Source of the DNA: SHZI01 sp041396045
GTDB lineage: Bacteria; Pseudomonadota; Gammaproteobacteria; Steroidobacterales; GCA-2729495
Direction: 5' to 3'
Assembly: GCA_041396045.1 (NCBI GenBank)
Contig: JAWKZI010000003.1
Location: 62,001-126,000, forward strand
DNA: 64,000 nt
Shown: positions 1-7,917 of the stretch, one piece after another
Layout: each line of letters starts with the position of its first letter
Position numbering within the stretch: position 1 is the stretch's first letter
The notes under the pieces: model-generated
What the model was told of the DNA's origin: nothing
Seen by the model: the letters and a program-made list of their open reading frames with translations, nothing else
Database searches by the model: none
Translations under genes and position numbers: made by a program

Positions 1-524
1 TGGTGACAGACAATCTGAACGCTGGACTGACCTATGCCTACACCGATGCGAAATTCAAGGAACTCGTGGATTCGGAGGCCGGTCAGTTGTTCGGCAATAC
101 GTCACTCGCCGGCAAGAGTCTGTTCGGCGTACCGAAGCATCAGGGCAGCGTGTTCGGCAAGTACAGCTTCCCGTTGGGTGGCTGGGGCACTGGCTATATT
201 CGGGCGGATGCCTCGTATACCAGCAAAAAGTACGCTCAGATCTTCAATCTGGTGGATACGGGCGCCCAGGAGCTGCTCAACCTGAGCTTTGGCGTTGATA
301 CCGACCATTGGACTGCGCAACTGTTCGTCAAGAACCTGACGGACGACCGCACGCCCTCCAGCGTCACGCGGTACGTCGACCAGCTGAACCTAAATGTGCC
401 GCAATATACCAACGCCAATCCGGCACAGGACAATGTGCCAGGCTCAACAACCCTGGAGCGAGCCTTCTTCCTGCCGCTGGCGGCCAAACGGCAGGTCGGC
501 GTGAATCTGACCTATTCGTTTTGA
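1..524 (+). CDS. TonB-dependent receptor, C-terminal end (5' truncated by window)
   Basis: This is the last ~173 residues of an outer-membrane beta-barrel receptor; the gene begins before the window. Visible features are alternating amphipathic strands (for example AGLTYAYTDAKF and WTAQLFVKNLTDDR), the 'VKNLTDDR' type segment that precedes the final strands in TonB-dependent receptors, and a C-terminal VGVNLTYSF ending in Phe, the usual signal for BAM-mediated barrel insertion. It would import a bulky substrate with TonB energy. The substrate cannot be read from this fragment. The downstream amine oxidase, nitrilases and symporter make a catabolic role plausible, but that is inference. Confidence 0.85.
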   Translation, partial: VTDNLNAGLTYAYTDAKFKELVDSEAGQLFGNTSLAGKSLFGVPKHQGSVFGKYSFPLGGWGTGYIRADASYTSKKYAQIFNLVDTGAQELLNLSFGVDTDHWTAQLFVKNLTDDRTPSSVTRYVDQLNLNVPQYTNANPAQDNVPGSTTLERAFFLPLAAKRQVGVNLTYSF

Positions 525-554
525 ATAAAAGGCGTTTGAACTGAAGTTCTGCAC

Positions 555-1112
555 ATGAAATTCTGGCAAACATCAGCGCTGGCCACGGTACTCACTTGTC
601 TGGGTACCGTGGCCGTGGCGAGTGAAGTGCCGCCGACGCCAGCGACCAGGGCTTACTGGGCCCGGTGTGCTGCCACACTGGGCGTGCCCGCCTCCCAGAA
701 TGTACGCACGCGCCGCTTCGGCGAAACCAGCGCGATGACCCCGGTACTGACCAGGCTGGTGATGGACGGCGAGAAAACCATCACCACCACGTCACCGTGG
801 CTGTACGCGCACACCCCGGCTCTGCGCCCCGTCGTGGGGGGCTATTCCGTGGTCGTCGACGAGAAGCTAGTGCCACGCGGTGTTATCCAGACCACGCGAT
901 CGATCGAGCTGCCCTACAACGAAGTTACCGAAGAATACAGTCGCCACGAAGGGGCGGCTATCCGGCCTATTGCCGCGTGGCGCGACACGCATTGGCGATT
1001 ATTCACCCGCGAATTGGCGCCGCTCGGGAAGACGCCGACCCAAGACATGACGGTAACCCTGGAAATGTTCAAGGTGGTGTGCCCGCCCGCCGTTGCGCCG
1101 GCATCGCGCTAA
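555..1112 (+). CDS. Exported ASCH-domain (YhfF-like) protein
   Basis: A 185-residue protein with a clear Sec signal peptide (residues 1-23, cleavage near AVASEVP) followed by what I read as an ASCH domain of the YhfF/DUF984 type (about residues 45-178). The support is the ordered pattern LTRLVMDGEKTITTTS, VGGYSVVVD, IQTTRSIELPYNEVTEEY, an acidic 'HEGA' segment, WRDTHWRLFTRE and a closing MFKVVCP, which follows the YhfF family block by block. ASCH domains are normally cytosolic, are proposed to bind RNA or modified nucleosides, and include the N4-acetylcytidine amidohydrolase YqfB. Export to the periplasm is therefore odd. It starts 31 bp after the receptor stop, so co-transcription is likely. 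Function here is not known. Confidence 0.7.
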   Translation: MKFWQTSALATVLTCLGTVAVASEVPPTPATRAYWARCAATLGVPASQNVRTRRFGETSAMTPVLTRLVMDGEKTITTTSPWLYAHTPALRPVVGGYSVVVDEKLVPRGVIQTTRSIELPYNEVTEEYSRHEGAAIRPIAAWRDTHWRLFTRELAPLGKTPTQDMTVTLEMFKVVCPPAVAPASR

Positions 1113-1115
1113 TCG

Positions 1116-1430
1116 CTAGCTGGCGTCGCTTTCCCGTTCATCGATCTCAAGATCGAGAATCTGCAGGACGCGCTTGATCAACTGCGCGTGTTGCGCCTCG
1201 CGTGCTGCTTCGACAGTGGCATCTGGCATATATGCCTCCAGCTCTTCCGGCGTCACAAGACCCTTAGAGGACAGTACGCGGATCAACGTGTCATGTCGTT
1301 CATTGGCAACTGCCAGCTGCTCGGTCAGCGCCATACACACGGCAAACAGCCGGTCGACGCCAGGCGCGGCGGAAAAGACCGGACGCTGGTCAATATACTT
1401 CAGCGGGTCGTCGTTGATGTTCGGCTTCAT
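1116..1430 (-). CDS. Small conserved hypothetical protein coupled to methyltransferase
   Basis: A 104-residue, largely helical and charged protein without signal peptide or membrane segment. The ATG at 1430 is chosen because it overlaps the stop of the upstream methyltransferase gene in an ATGA arrangement, a sign of translational coupling. Sequence features are a short N-terminal segment (MKPNINDDPLKYIDQRP), then a helix pair with LTEQLAVANERHDTLIRVL and an acidic C-terminus rich in Glu. I recognise no family. Tight linkage suggests it acts with, or as an accessory to, the methyltransferase. Confidence 0.6.
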   Translation of the reverse strand: MKPNINDDPLKYIDQRPVFSAAPGVDRLFAVCMALTEQLAVANERHDTLIRVLSSKGLVTPEELEAYMPDATVEAAREAQHAQLIKRVLQILDLEIDERESDAS

Positions 1431-2566
1431 GCGACTGGAGGCTTGCGGGCAGCAGCGAAATACCACGTCATCGTGCCGTCGAGCTGAGCAAAGAGCCCGG
1501 ACTTTCGCAGGTCTGAGTCGGGCCCGGCGGGCGGGAATCCCGCCGCATCCAGGCAGGCATCGCAATCCCGGTCGAGATAGTCTGTCCAGAACAATTCGCC
1601 GTTGAACCACTGTTCGTACAACAGATCTGCCCGGCGCAGCGGACTCAGGTCGCTGGAGCGTACCGGCAGGTCCTGGTGAACACACAAGCCGCCTGGCGCG
1701 AGCAGCCGGTAGCTCTCCCTGAACATCGCAGCGCAGGTCTCACGCGACATTTCATGCATCGCGTTGTGGGACACGACGAGATCAAAGCTTCCGGCCGGAA
1801 ACGGCGTCGATTCAATATTCGCCTGATGAAAATGTACTGCCGCGCCCAGAGATTCGGCCTTGGCGTGGGCATAGCGAAGTAATGCCGGGAACAGATCCAC
1901 CCCATGAACTACCGCATCCGGGAAGACCAGCGCATAAGGGATGGTCGAGGCGCCGGCCGAACAGCCCATGTCCAGAATCTTTGTCGGCCGGAAGCCGGGT
2001 TGCCACTCGTGAATAAAGCGGATGGCGCATTCAGCTTTGCTCTCGCGGGTACCCACGCTTTGACCACGCGAGTACAAAGCACCACCTTCTTCATACAGGG
2101 CTCCGGCCCGCAAATCATCCGCCGCTGTGTCGGCCTGGTAGCCATCCGGCTGCAGATGGATCCGCGCCCGACGCCACACATCGCCAACGTCCAGTGCCGG
2201 ATCGAGGTGCAGCGAACCGAGCCTGCTTTTGGCCCCGGCGTACTGGCGGAACAGCCCCGAGAGTCGCTCGGTCTCGTCCACGAGGGCAGCATTGATGGAA
2301 TCCCACATCATGTGCTGGCCGCTGAGCTTCAGCGCGGACAACGTGCGGTAAAGGTCATCGGCATACAGCCGGTCGATGGCCGCCTGAGTAGCCTCATTGG
2401 TGGCCGATTGTCCGGTAGTCGCCCGGGTATGGTCATCGTCGAATAGCGCGGTTGCGCGGCGTCGCAGTCTTTCTACTTCGCGTTTGAACTGGAGCACGAA
2501 GCGTTGCCGGGCCCGAACCTCGGGGCTCGGTGTGGTCAGAAGCTCATGCTGGATATTTCTTGCCAC
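1427..2566 (-). CDS. Class I SAM-dependent methyltransferase
   Basis: 379 residues. The C-terminal half is a Rossmann-type methyltransferase: motif I ILDMGCSAG near residue 200 binds S-adenosylmethionine, followed by an acidic end of strand 2 (VVHGVDLFPALL), motif II-like FDLVVSHNAMHEM and a typical 'ESYRLLAPGGLCVHQD' motif. The first ~170 residues are a helical domain rich in Arg and Glu with no family I recognise, possibly for substrate binding. The start is GTG, supported by GGGAG seven bases upstream. The acceptor substrate is unknown. It forms a two-gene unit with the small downstream gene. Confidence 0.85.
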   Translation of the reverse strand: MARNIQHELLTTPSPEVRARQRFVLQFKREVERLRRRATALFDDDHTRATTGQSATNEATQAAIDRLYADDLYRTLSALKLSGQHMMWDSINAALVDETERLSGLFRQYAGAKSRLGSLHLDPALDVGDVWRRARIHLQPDGYQADTAADDLRAGALYEEGGALYSRGQSVGTRESKAECAIRFIHEWQPGFRPTKILDMGCSAGASTIPYALVFPDAVVHGVDLFPALLRYAHAKAESLGAAVHFHQANIESTPFPAGSFDLVVSHNAMHEMSRETCAAMFRESYRLLAPGGLCVHQDLPVRSSDLSPLRRADLLYEQWFNGELFWTDYLDRDCDACLDAAGFPPAGPDSDLRKSGLFAQLDGTMTWYFAAARKPPVA

Positions 2567-2605
2567 AACACAACTCCCTGCAATTCATCCGTTCAATTCG
2601 TCCGT

Positions 2606-3994
2606 TCAATTCAACGTGCCGCCCGCTGCCAGGACGGAGGACCGGCGAACCTCCTCCTCGCCCAAATTATACTGCGTGAGCAGCAGCACACTCAGCACCA
2701 GCAACCCCGCCGGCAAAACCGAGACGCACAGATAGACCGCCAAAATGGCACTGTCCGGCTGTGCTGCAGTACCTGTGGTGGACGAGATGTAGCCCATTGC
2801 GCCCAGCAGCAATCCGCTGGCCGATCCGCCGACTGCGAACGCCATCTTCTCCGCCATCGAGAAAATACCGGCGAAGACTCCCTCGCGACGCATCCCTGAA
2901 CGCGCTGCATCCTGGGCAATGGCATCCGGTAGCATCGACAGGCCAAACATCAGCGAGCCGCCCGTAGCCATCCCGTAAAGAAGCTGGCGAAACATCGTCA
3001 CGCCGATCTGCTCCCCGGACGTTGCCAGCAGCCAGGTGGACAAAACCACAGCCGCCAGCAGGGAGGCTGCCATGTACAGGTTGCGTTTGTTGCGCAGGCG
3101 CCTGGCCAGCACATACCAGACTGGTGTGCCGATCAGCACACCGGTTGCATTGGCAAGACCCAGCAGCCCAACGGCGTAGTAACCCTCGTCCAGTACGTAC
3201 ACCACAAAGTACACATACGCTGCCTGTGCCACCGCCAGCGACGCCAGGTGGCAGAACTTCACCGAGACCAGGATAAGGAACGGCTTGTTGGACGCAATCA
3301 GCCGAAGCTGTTCCTTGCGTGGCAAGGCCTCCCGGGTACTGCGCACGGTCGCTCGAGCACCTCGCGTCATCCAGAAACTGAGGAGACTGGCAGCCAGGAT
3401 AAGGACACCGTATACCCACGCCAGGGTCACATGACCTGCCTGCCCGCCGCCGAAGAATGCAATCAGCGAAGGCGCTGCCCACAAGCCCGCCAGACTGCCG
3501 AAGCCAATCGCATAGACCCGGAACGACACCAGCCGCGAGCGCTCCATGTAGTCCGTCGTCATCTCCACCGGCATCGCCAGGTAGGGAACGTTGAATACCG
3601 TGTAGCCCGTGGAGTAAAGAATCAGTAATAGCCCAAGGATCAGCGCCGGGTTCGGCGTCTCCTCGACGGTCGGCGCATTGAAAAGCGCGATGATGGCTAC
3701 AGCGCAAAGCTGCCCGCCCAGCACCAGATACGGCCGGCGCCGGCCGAACCTCGATCGGGTCCGGTCCGAGATCCAGCCCATCAGCGGATCAGACACCGCG
3801 TCGTAGATCTTCGTTATCAGGTAGATGAGTCCGAATGTCGCCGCCGCAATCCCCAGGAAGTCCGTTGCGAAACGTTGCAACAGCAGGTTTACGGAATTGA
3901 ACATTACGGAAACGCCGAACGTGCCGATCCCCCATCCCAGACAGAGACGAAGAGACAGCGGCTTCGTCCCGAGGCTCACCTCGTTCGGCATCAT
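2606..3994 (-). CDS. MFS transporter, GPH cation:sugar symporter family
   Basis: 462 residues with about 12 hydrophobic segments. The hallmark is DPLMGWISDRTRSRFGRRRP after the second membrane segment, the loop 2-3 signature of glycoside-pentoside-hexuronide:cation symporters (MelB/XynP group). These import sugars or glycosides with Na+ or H+ across the inner membrane. Two ATG codons lie in tandem at the start. It is followed 39 bp later by the methyltransferase gene on the same strand and preceded by the amine oxidase gene, so it may serve the same catabolic unit. The true substrate could be a sugar conjugate or an unrelated organic ion. Confidence 0.85.
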   Translation of the reverse strand: MMPNEVSLGTKPLSLRLCLGWGIGTFGVSVMFNSVNLLLQRFATDFLGIAAATFGLIYLITKIYDAVSDPLMGWISDRTRSRFGRRRPYLVLGGQLCAVAIIALFNAPTVEETPNPALILGLLLILYSTGYTVFNVPYLAMPVEMTTDYMERSRLVSFRVYAIGFGSLAGLWAAPSLIAFFGGGQAGHVTLAWVYGVLILAASLLSFWMTRGARATVRSTREALPRKEQLRLIASNKPFLILVSVKFCHLASLAVAQAAYVYFVVYVLDEGYYAVGLLGLANATGVLIGTPVWYVLARRLRNKRNLYMAASLLAAVVLSTWLLATSGEQIGVTMFRQLLYGMATGGSLMFGLSMLPDAIAQDAARSGMRREGVFAGIFSMAEKMAFAVGGSASGLLLGAMGYISSTTGTAAQPDSAILAVYLCVSVLPAGLLVLSVLLLTQYNLGEEEVRRSSVLAAGGTLN

Positions 3995-4070
3995 TGCAAC
4001 GACCCCGCGCTCTGTAGGGTTGAAGTCAGAGTGGCTCGATTATTGTATCGGGTGAATTCTGCCCGGATCT

Positions 4071-5513
4071 CTAGAGTGTACGCTCAAGGATCTCCAGGAC
4101 CACCCGGTCTGAAGACTCCATCGCGCCTTCCATGCCACGCTCCAGTCGTGCGGTGTGTTCGCCGGCAAAATGAATGCGACCGTGGCGCTGGCCGATTTCG
4201 TTGGCAAAAGCACTGATCTGGCCAGGGGCCCAGGAGGCCCAGGTACCGCCCGTGTAACGTTCCTTCTGCCACGAGAAGACCTTGAGGGGAGTGAGCGCCT
4301 TGGCAGCCCTGGGACGAATCCGCTTCAATACGGCCATGCTGCGTTTCACCAGATCTTCTGGCGACAGCTTGTCGGCTTCGAGGGCATCCGCGCCGGATAG
4401 CCACACGGCAGCGGATCTGGTCGCACCATCAGGACCGTAGGGATAAGCCAGCAGCTGCCCGATATCGGTATCTGTCCACAGCGTCGGCGGCAGACCATCC
4501 TGCTCCCAATAAGGCTCTTCAACACGAAACAGCACCTGGGTTGTTGTGCTGTAGCTCAGGGTGTCTATACCCCGCCTCTGTGTCGCAGGCAGTTCCGGGG
4601 TAATCCTGATTCGGCGCAATGCGGGGGCCGGCAGCGTCACGACGAGCCGTCCGGCTTCAAAAACACCATTGGCAGTTTCCACGGTAACGCCATCGCCGCG
4701 GTCGTGGATGGCGTTGACCGGGCAAGACAATGTGACCGGCTCCTTCAGCGCCGCAGCCATGGCTTCCGGTATCCGCTGATTGCCACCGGCGACATGGAAC
4801 AAGCCTTTCGCCAGGCTCTGGTGAGTGGCCCAGGTCAGCAACTGGTACAGGTGCAGTGTGGAGACCCCGGTCGGGGACCGGCCATAGATCTGATTCTCTC
4901 CGACGCCAAGCTTGATGGCTGCATCCGGAATGCCGGCACGTTTCAGCGTACTGGCCAGCGGCTCATCGTAGCGGGTTGCCGCGGGTTGCAACCAGTCATC
5001 CAGATTTTTCAGCGGATCTTCTGGCGCGAGGGCGGCAAGAGTGAAGTTCCAGGGCATCTGTGCCCGCAATCTGGTCGGGAAGGGATTGTTCGGATCATCC
5101 GGCCAGGCATCGGCCGTCACGTATTTGCCGTTCAGGTAGAGCGCGACCCGTTCGGTCAGATGCGCCTGATCATATTCGACCGGCTCCCGTGGGCGCATCG
5201 GCTCCAGCTTCAGTCCGAATCGGGTGATGGTGTCCTGTACCCGCGCGTAGAAACCACCGATAACACTGCCGCCGGCCTCGGGTGCGCCCGGTACATCATC
5301 GAGCGTATACAGTCGACCACCAACGCGGTTCCGTGCCTCCAGTACCTTCACCGAGAGCCCCTGGGCCTCCAGATCCAGCGCCGCTCTCAAACCGGAGAGT
5401 CCGGCCCCTACAATCACTACATCCCACTGTCGCGTAGCAGCACGCAACCGGGAAGATATCAGCGACAGAGCACCCAGCCCCATCACCACGTGACGTCGAT
5501 TGACTGGATTCAT
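4071..5513 (-). CDS. Flavin-dependent amine oxidase, probably Tat-exported
   Basis: 480 residues from the ATG at 5513, which follows an AAGGGG ribosome site; an upstream in-frame extension is possible but lacks support. A twin-arginine leader (NRRHVVMGLGALSL) precedes the FAD dinucleotide fold VVIVGAGLSGLRAALDL and the GG doublet motif EARNRVGGRLYTLDD. The C-terminus carries the family's second FAD motif (IHFAGEHTA, then GMEGAMESSDRV). It should oxidise an amine to aldehyde/imine with O2, releasing H2O2 and ammonia, in the periplasm if the Tat leader works. It is divergent from the nitrilase-type pair at 5632, with 118 bp between the two starts. Confidence 0.88.
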   Translation of the reverse strand: MNPVNRRHVVMGLGALSLISSRLRAATRQWDVVIVGAGLSGLRAALDLEAQGLSVKVLEARNRVGGRLYTLDDVPGAPEAGGSVIGGFYARVQDTITRFGLKLEPMRPREPVEYDQAHLTERVALYLNGKYVTADAWPDDPNNPFPTRLRAQMPWNFTLAALAPEDPLKNLDDWLQPAATRYDEPLASTLKRAGIPDAAIKLGVGENQIYGRSPTGVSTLHLYQLLTWATHQSLAKGLFHVAGGNQRIPEAMAAALKEPVTLSCPVNAIHDRGDGVTVETANGVFEAGRLVVTLPAPALRRIRITPELPATQRRGIDTLSYSTTTQVLFRVEEPYWEQDGLPPTLWTDTDIGQLLAYPYGPDGATRSAAVWLSGADALEADKLSPEDLVKRSMAVLKRIRPRAAKALTPLKVFSWQKERYTGGTWASWAPGQISAFANEIGQRHGRIHFAGEHTARLERGMEGAMESSDRVVLEILERTL

Positions 5514-5610
5514 GCCCTGGTCCCCTTTGCAAGTGAACGTCCACCACGTCCGTACAACTGGTTGCCTGTGCCGAAAGTAGCCAGAATGCAAGACTAACTT
5601 TTTCGCAGTA

Positions 5611-5631
5611 TATAAAGGTAGGGTGCAATAA
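5611..5631 (+). promoter_or_regulatory. Probable -10 box and ribosome site for the nitrilase pair
   Basis: In the 118-bp divergent gap between the amine oxidase and the first nitrilase-like gene, TATAAA (5611-5616) is the best -10 candidate, followed by the purine-rich AGGTAGGG (5616-5623), which sits eight bases before the ATG at 5632. No good -35 box is seen at the right distance, and the TATAAA abuts the ribosome site, which would leave almost no leader. The ribosome site is therefore more certain than the promoter. Confidence 0.35.
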
Positions 5632-6825
5632 ATGTCTGATAGTCAGTCGGATACCAGGAGTGCAAAGGCCCTCAGCCGGCGTGACGTCCTGGTGGGAGCG
5701 GCCGTTGGATCTGCCGTGCTGGCATCAACCCGGACTACCGACGCGTCGGCCGCTGGCCCGCAGACTGCCCCGGACGGCGGAATCGCTCGCTACACCGCGC
5801 TGGCACTCCAGTTGGCCTGCGATTCGGTGAACCGGGACGACCCGCAGAGTGCGCGGCAACGGATTGCCAGGTCGATTGAGCGTTTCGGCGAGGCCGTTCG
5901 GGATACCACTGCATTTCTCAAGGTTTTTAACGGGCGACCGGTCAAGCTGGTGGTTCTGCCGGAATACTTCCTGACCGGGTTTCCGTTGGGAGAAAGCTTT
6001 GCAGAATGGAAGAGCAAGGCTGCCCTGGATCCCGATGGTCCTGAATATGAATCGCTCGGTCGTATTGCCCAGTCCAGCGGTGTGTACCTCAGTGGCAATG
6101 CCTATGAAACAGATCCGCATTTCCCCGAACTCTATTTTCAAACGAGCTTCATCATCGCGCCGTCGGGTGACCTGATTCTGCGCTACCGACGACTGATCTC
6201 CTTGTACACACCGACCCCTTACGATGTCTGGGACAAGTATGTAGCGCGCTACGGACTGGACGGTGTCTTTCCGGTTGTCGATACGGAGATCGGCCGGTTG
6301 GCATGTATTGCATCGGAAGAGATTCTGTACCCTGAACTCGCACGGTGTCTCGCCATGCGCGGTGCAGAGATTTTCTGCCATTCCTCATCGGAGGTCGGCA
6401 GTGTCGAGCTAACCATGAAAGACCTGGCAAAGCGTGCCCGCGCCCTGGAAAATCTGGCTTACGTGGTCTCCGCCAATACCGCCGGAATTCGCTCGATAGG
6501 CCTGCCGGAATCTTCTACCGATGGCATGAGCAAGGTTGTGGGTCCACGTGGCGAAGTTCTGGATGCCGCAGGTTTCGGCGAATCACAAGCGGCCGGCAAG
6601 GTTGATGTATCCGCTCTCAGATCCGAGAGGAGCCTGGCCGGCATGACCAACCTGCTCGCGCGTCAACCTTTCCAGGCGTACTACGAGTCGTATCGCGACT
6701 TCGAATTTCTGCCTGCAAATACGTTGGCCAGCATTCCCAGGGGTCAGTCGGCACAATCCATAGCGCGTCAGCGCCTGACTGACACCATTGCAAGGATCGA
6801 CTCAGGGCAAACACGGAGACGCTAA
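5632..6825 (+). CDS. Exported nitrilase-superfamily protein with degenerate catalytic triad
   Basis: 397 residues. A twin-arginine leader (LSRRDVLVGAAVGS, residues 14-27) is followed by a carbon-nitrogen hydrolase fold. Aligned by eye to its neighbour, the catalytic Glu is kept (LPEYFLTG, E111), but the catalytic Lys is Arg (RYRRLIS, R187) and the nucleophile Cys is Ser (CIASEEILYPE, S228, codon TCG). A Cys three residues earlier (C225) is not at the aligned position. It is therefore probably inactive as a nitrilase or amidase, or uses altered chemistry. It overlaps the next gene by one base (TAATG), suggesting a coupled pair in which it could be a regulatory or structural partner. Confidence 0.85.
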   Translation: MSDSQSDTRSAKALSRRDVLVGAAVGSAVLASTRTTDASAAGPQTAPDGGIARYTALALQLACDSVNRDDPQSARQRIARSIERFGEAVRDTTAFLKVFNGRPVKLVVLPEYFLTGFPLGESFAEWKSKAALDPDGPEYESLGRIAQSSGVYLSGNAYETDPHFPELYFQTSFIIAPSGDLILRYRRLISLYTPTPYDVWDKYVARYGLDGVFPVVDTEIGRLACIASEEILYPELARCLAMRGAEIFCHSSSEVGSVELTMKDLAKRARALENLAYVVSANTAGIRSIGLPESSTDGMSKVVGPRGEVLDAAGFGESQAAGKVDVSALRSERSLAGMTNLLARQPFQAYYESYRDFEFLPANTLASIPRGQSAQSIARQRLTDTIARIDSGQTRRR

Positions 6826-7883
6826 TGGCTTTTAATCTCACCGTCATTCAGCCCCGCATTCAGCGGGTGTTCGACGATCGGGGTGTGCTTCATCGGGAAA
6901 AGCTGCAGGAAAATATCGACCATCATGCGGAGCTGATCCTGTCGGGATCCCGGTATTGGAAGAGCCGGCTGTTTGTCCTGCCGGAGTTCAGTCTGCATGG
7001 CTTTGCCGGCGGTGTGCCGGTAGAAAGCTGGATCGACGCAGCCGTTCGCGTGCCCGGCCCGGAAACCGCAGCAATGGGTCGGATCGCCAGGGAAACCAAC
7101 GCCTATATCGCCTTCATGGTGTACGAGTACATGCCCGACTGGCCAGGGCGGTACTGGAATACGGCGGTGATTGTCGGCCCCGATGGCGACGTTGTGCATC
7201 GTTACCACAAGCTCTACTCACAGACGACCAAGACGAGGCCGGGCGACGTCTACTCGGAATACGTGCAGCGCATGGGTGGTCCGGATGCGTTGTTCCCGGT
7301 CCTCGACACGCCACTGGGCAAAATCGGTACCCTGATCTGCTACGACATCAACTTTCCCGAAGTAACGCGGTGTCTGGCGCTGCGGGGTGCTGAAATATTT
7401 TTGCATCTGACCTCGGAAACACGCACACCCTGGCGCAGCGATACCGGTGGCTGGACCCTGGCACGCCGCGTGCGCGCTTACGAGAATGTCGCCTATCTGG
7501 CGATGGCCAACAACGGGCCGATTGAAGGCGGCAGCCATCCAGTCGACCTGTGCACTGGCCAATCGCAGATTATCGACTTTAACGGGCAGGTGATGGTTGC
7601 GGCTGAAACCTCCAACGAGACCATGGTGACCTGCGAGATCGACATGGAGAGCCTGCGTCAGCGTCGTGCACGGCCATATCTCGATTACCATGCCGAGGGG
7701 ATGAACTTCCTGGCTGAAGTGAACACGGCCATACACGCGCCGATTTACCAGGCCTACCGCACCTGGCCAGAAGATCACTGGGCCGATCGGCCGATCGCAC
7801 GAACTGAAGAAAACCACGAACTCAACAGCGAGGTCATTCGCACACGCATCAAGGCCGGGTTACAGATTCCCCCGCAAGACTAG
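6825..7883 (+). CDS. Carbon-nitrogen hydrolase (nitrilase superfamily), intact triad
   Basis: 352 residues without a signal peptide. The Glu-Lys-Cys triad is complete: E54 in VLPEFSLHGF, K129 in HRYHKLYS and C172 in LICYDINFPE. The fold hydrolyses non-peptide C-N bonds of nitriles, amides or carbamides; the substrate cannot be read. The N-terminus begins directly in the hydrolase domain (MAFNLTVIQPRIQ), so this copy is expected in the cytoplasm while its partner carries a Tat leader, an unusual split for such close paralogues. The C-terminal ~60 residues (YQAYRTWPEDHWADRP) extend beyond the core and may contribute to oligomer contacts. Confidence 0.9.
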   Translation: MAFNLTVIQPRIQRVFDDRGVLHREKLQENIDHHAELILSGSRYWKSRLFVLPEFSLHGFAGGVPVESWIDAAVRVPGPETAAMGRIARETNAYIAFMVYEYMPDWPGRYWNTAVIVGPDGDVVHRYHKLYSQTTKTRPGDVYSEYVQRMGGPDALFPVLDTPLGKIGTLICYDINFPEVTRCLALRGAEIFLHLTSETRTPWRSDTGGWTLARRVRAYENVAYLAMANNGPIEGGSHPVDLCTGQSQIIDFNGQVMVAAETSNETMVTCEIDMESLRQRRARPYLDYHAEGMNFLAEVNTAIHAPIYQAYRTWPEDHWADRPIARTEENHELNSEVIRTRIKAGLQIPPQD

Positions 7884-7917
7884 CCACGACTGTGGTTGTC
7901 CGTTGCGACGCTGTGGC

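Noticed and set aside
4704..5597. Long open frame on the plus strand opposite the amine oxidase gene
   Set aside because: It is the antisense of a gene with clear FAD motifs, has no ribosome site and reads as low-complexity, Arg/Gln-rich protein.
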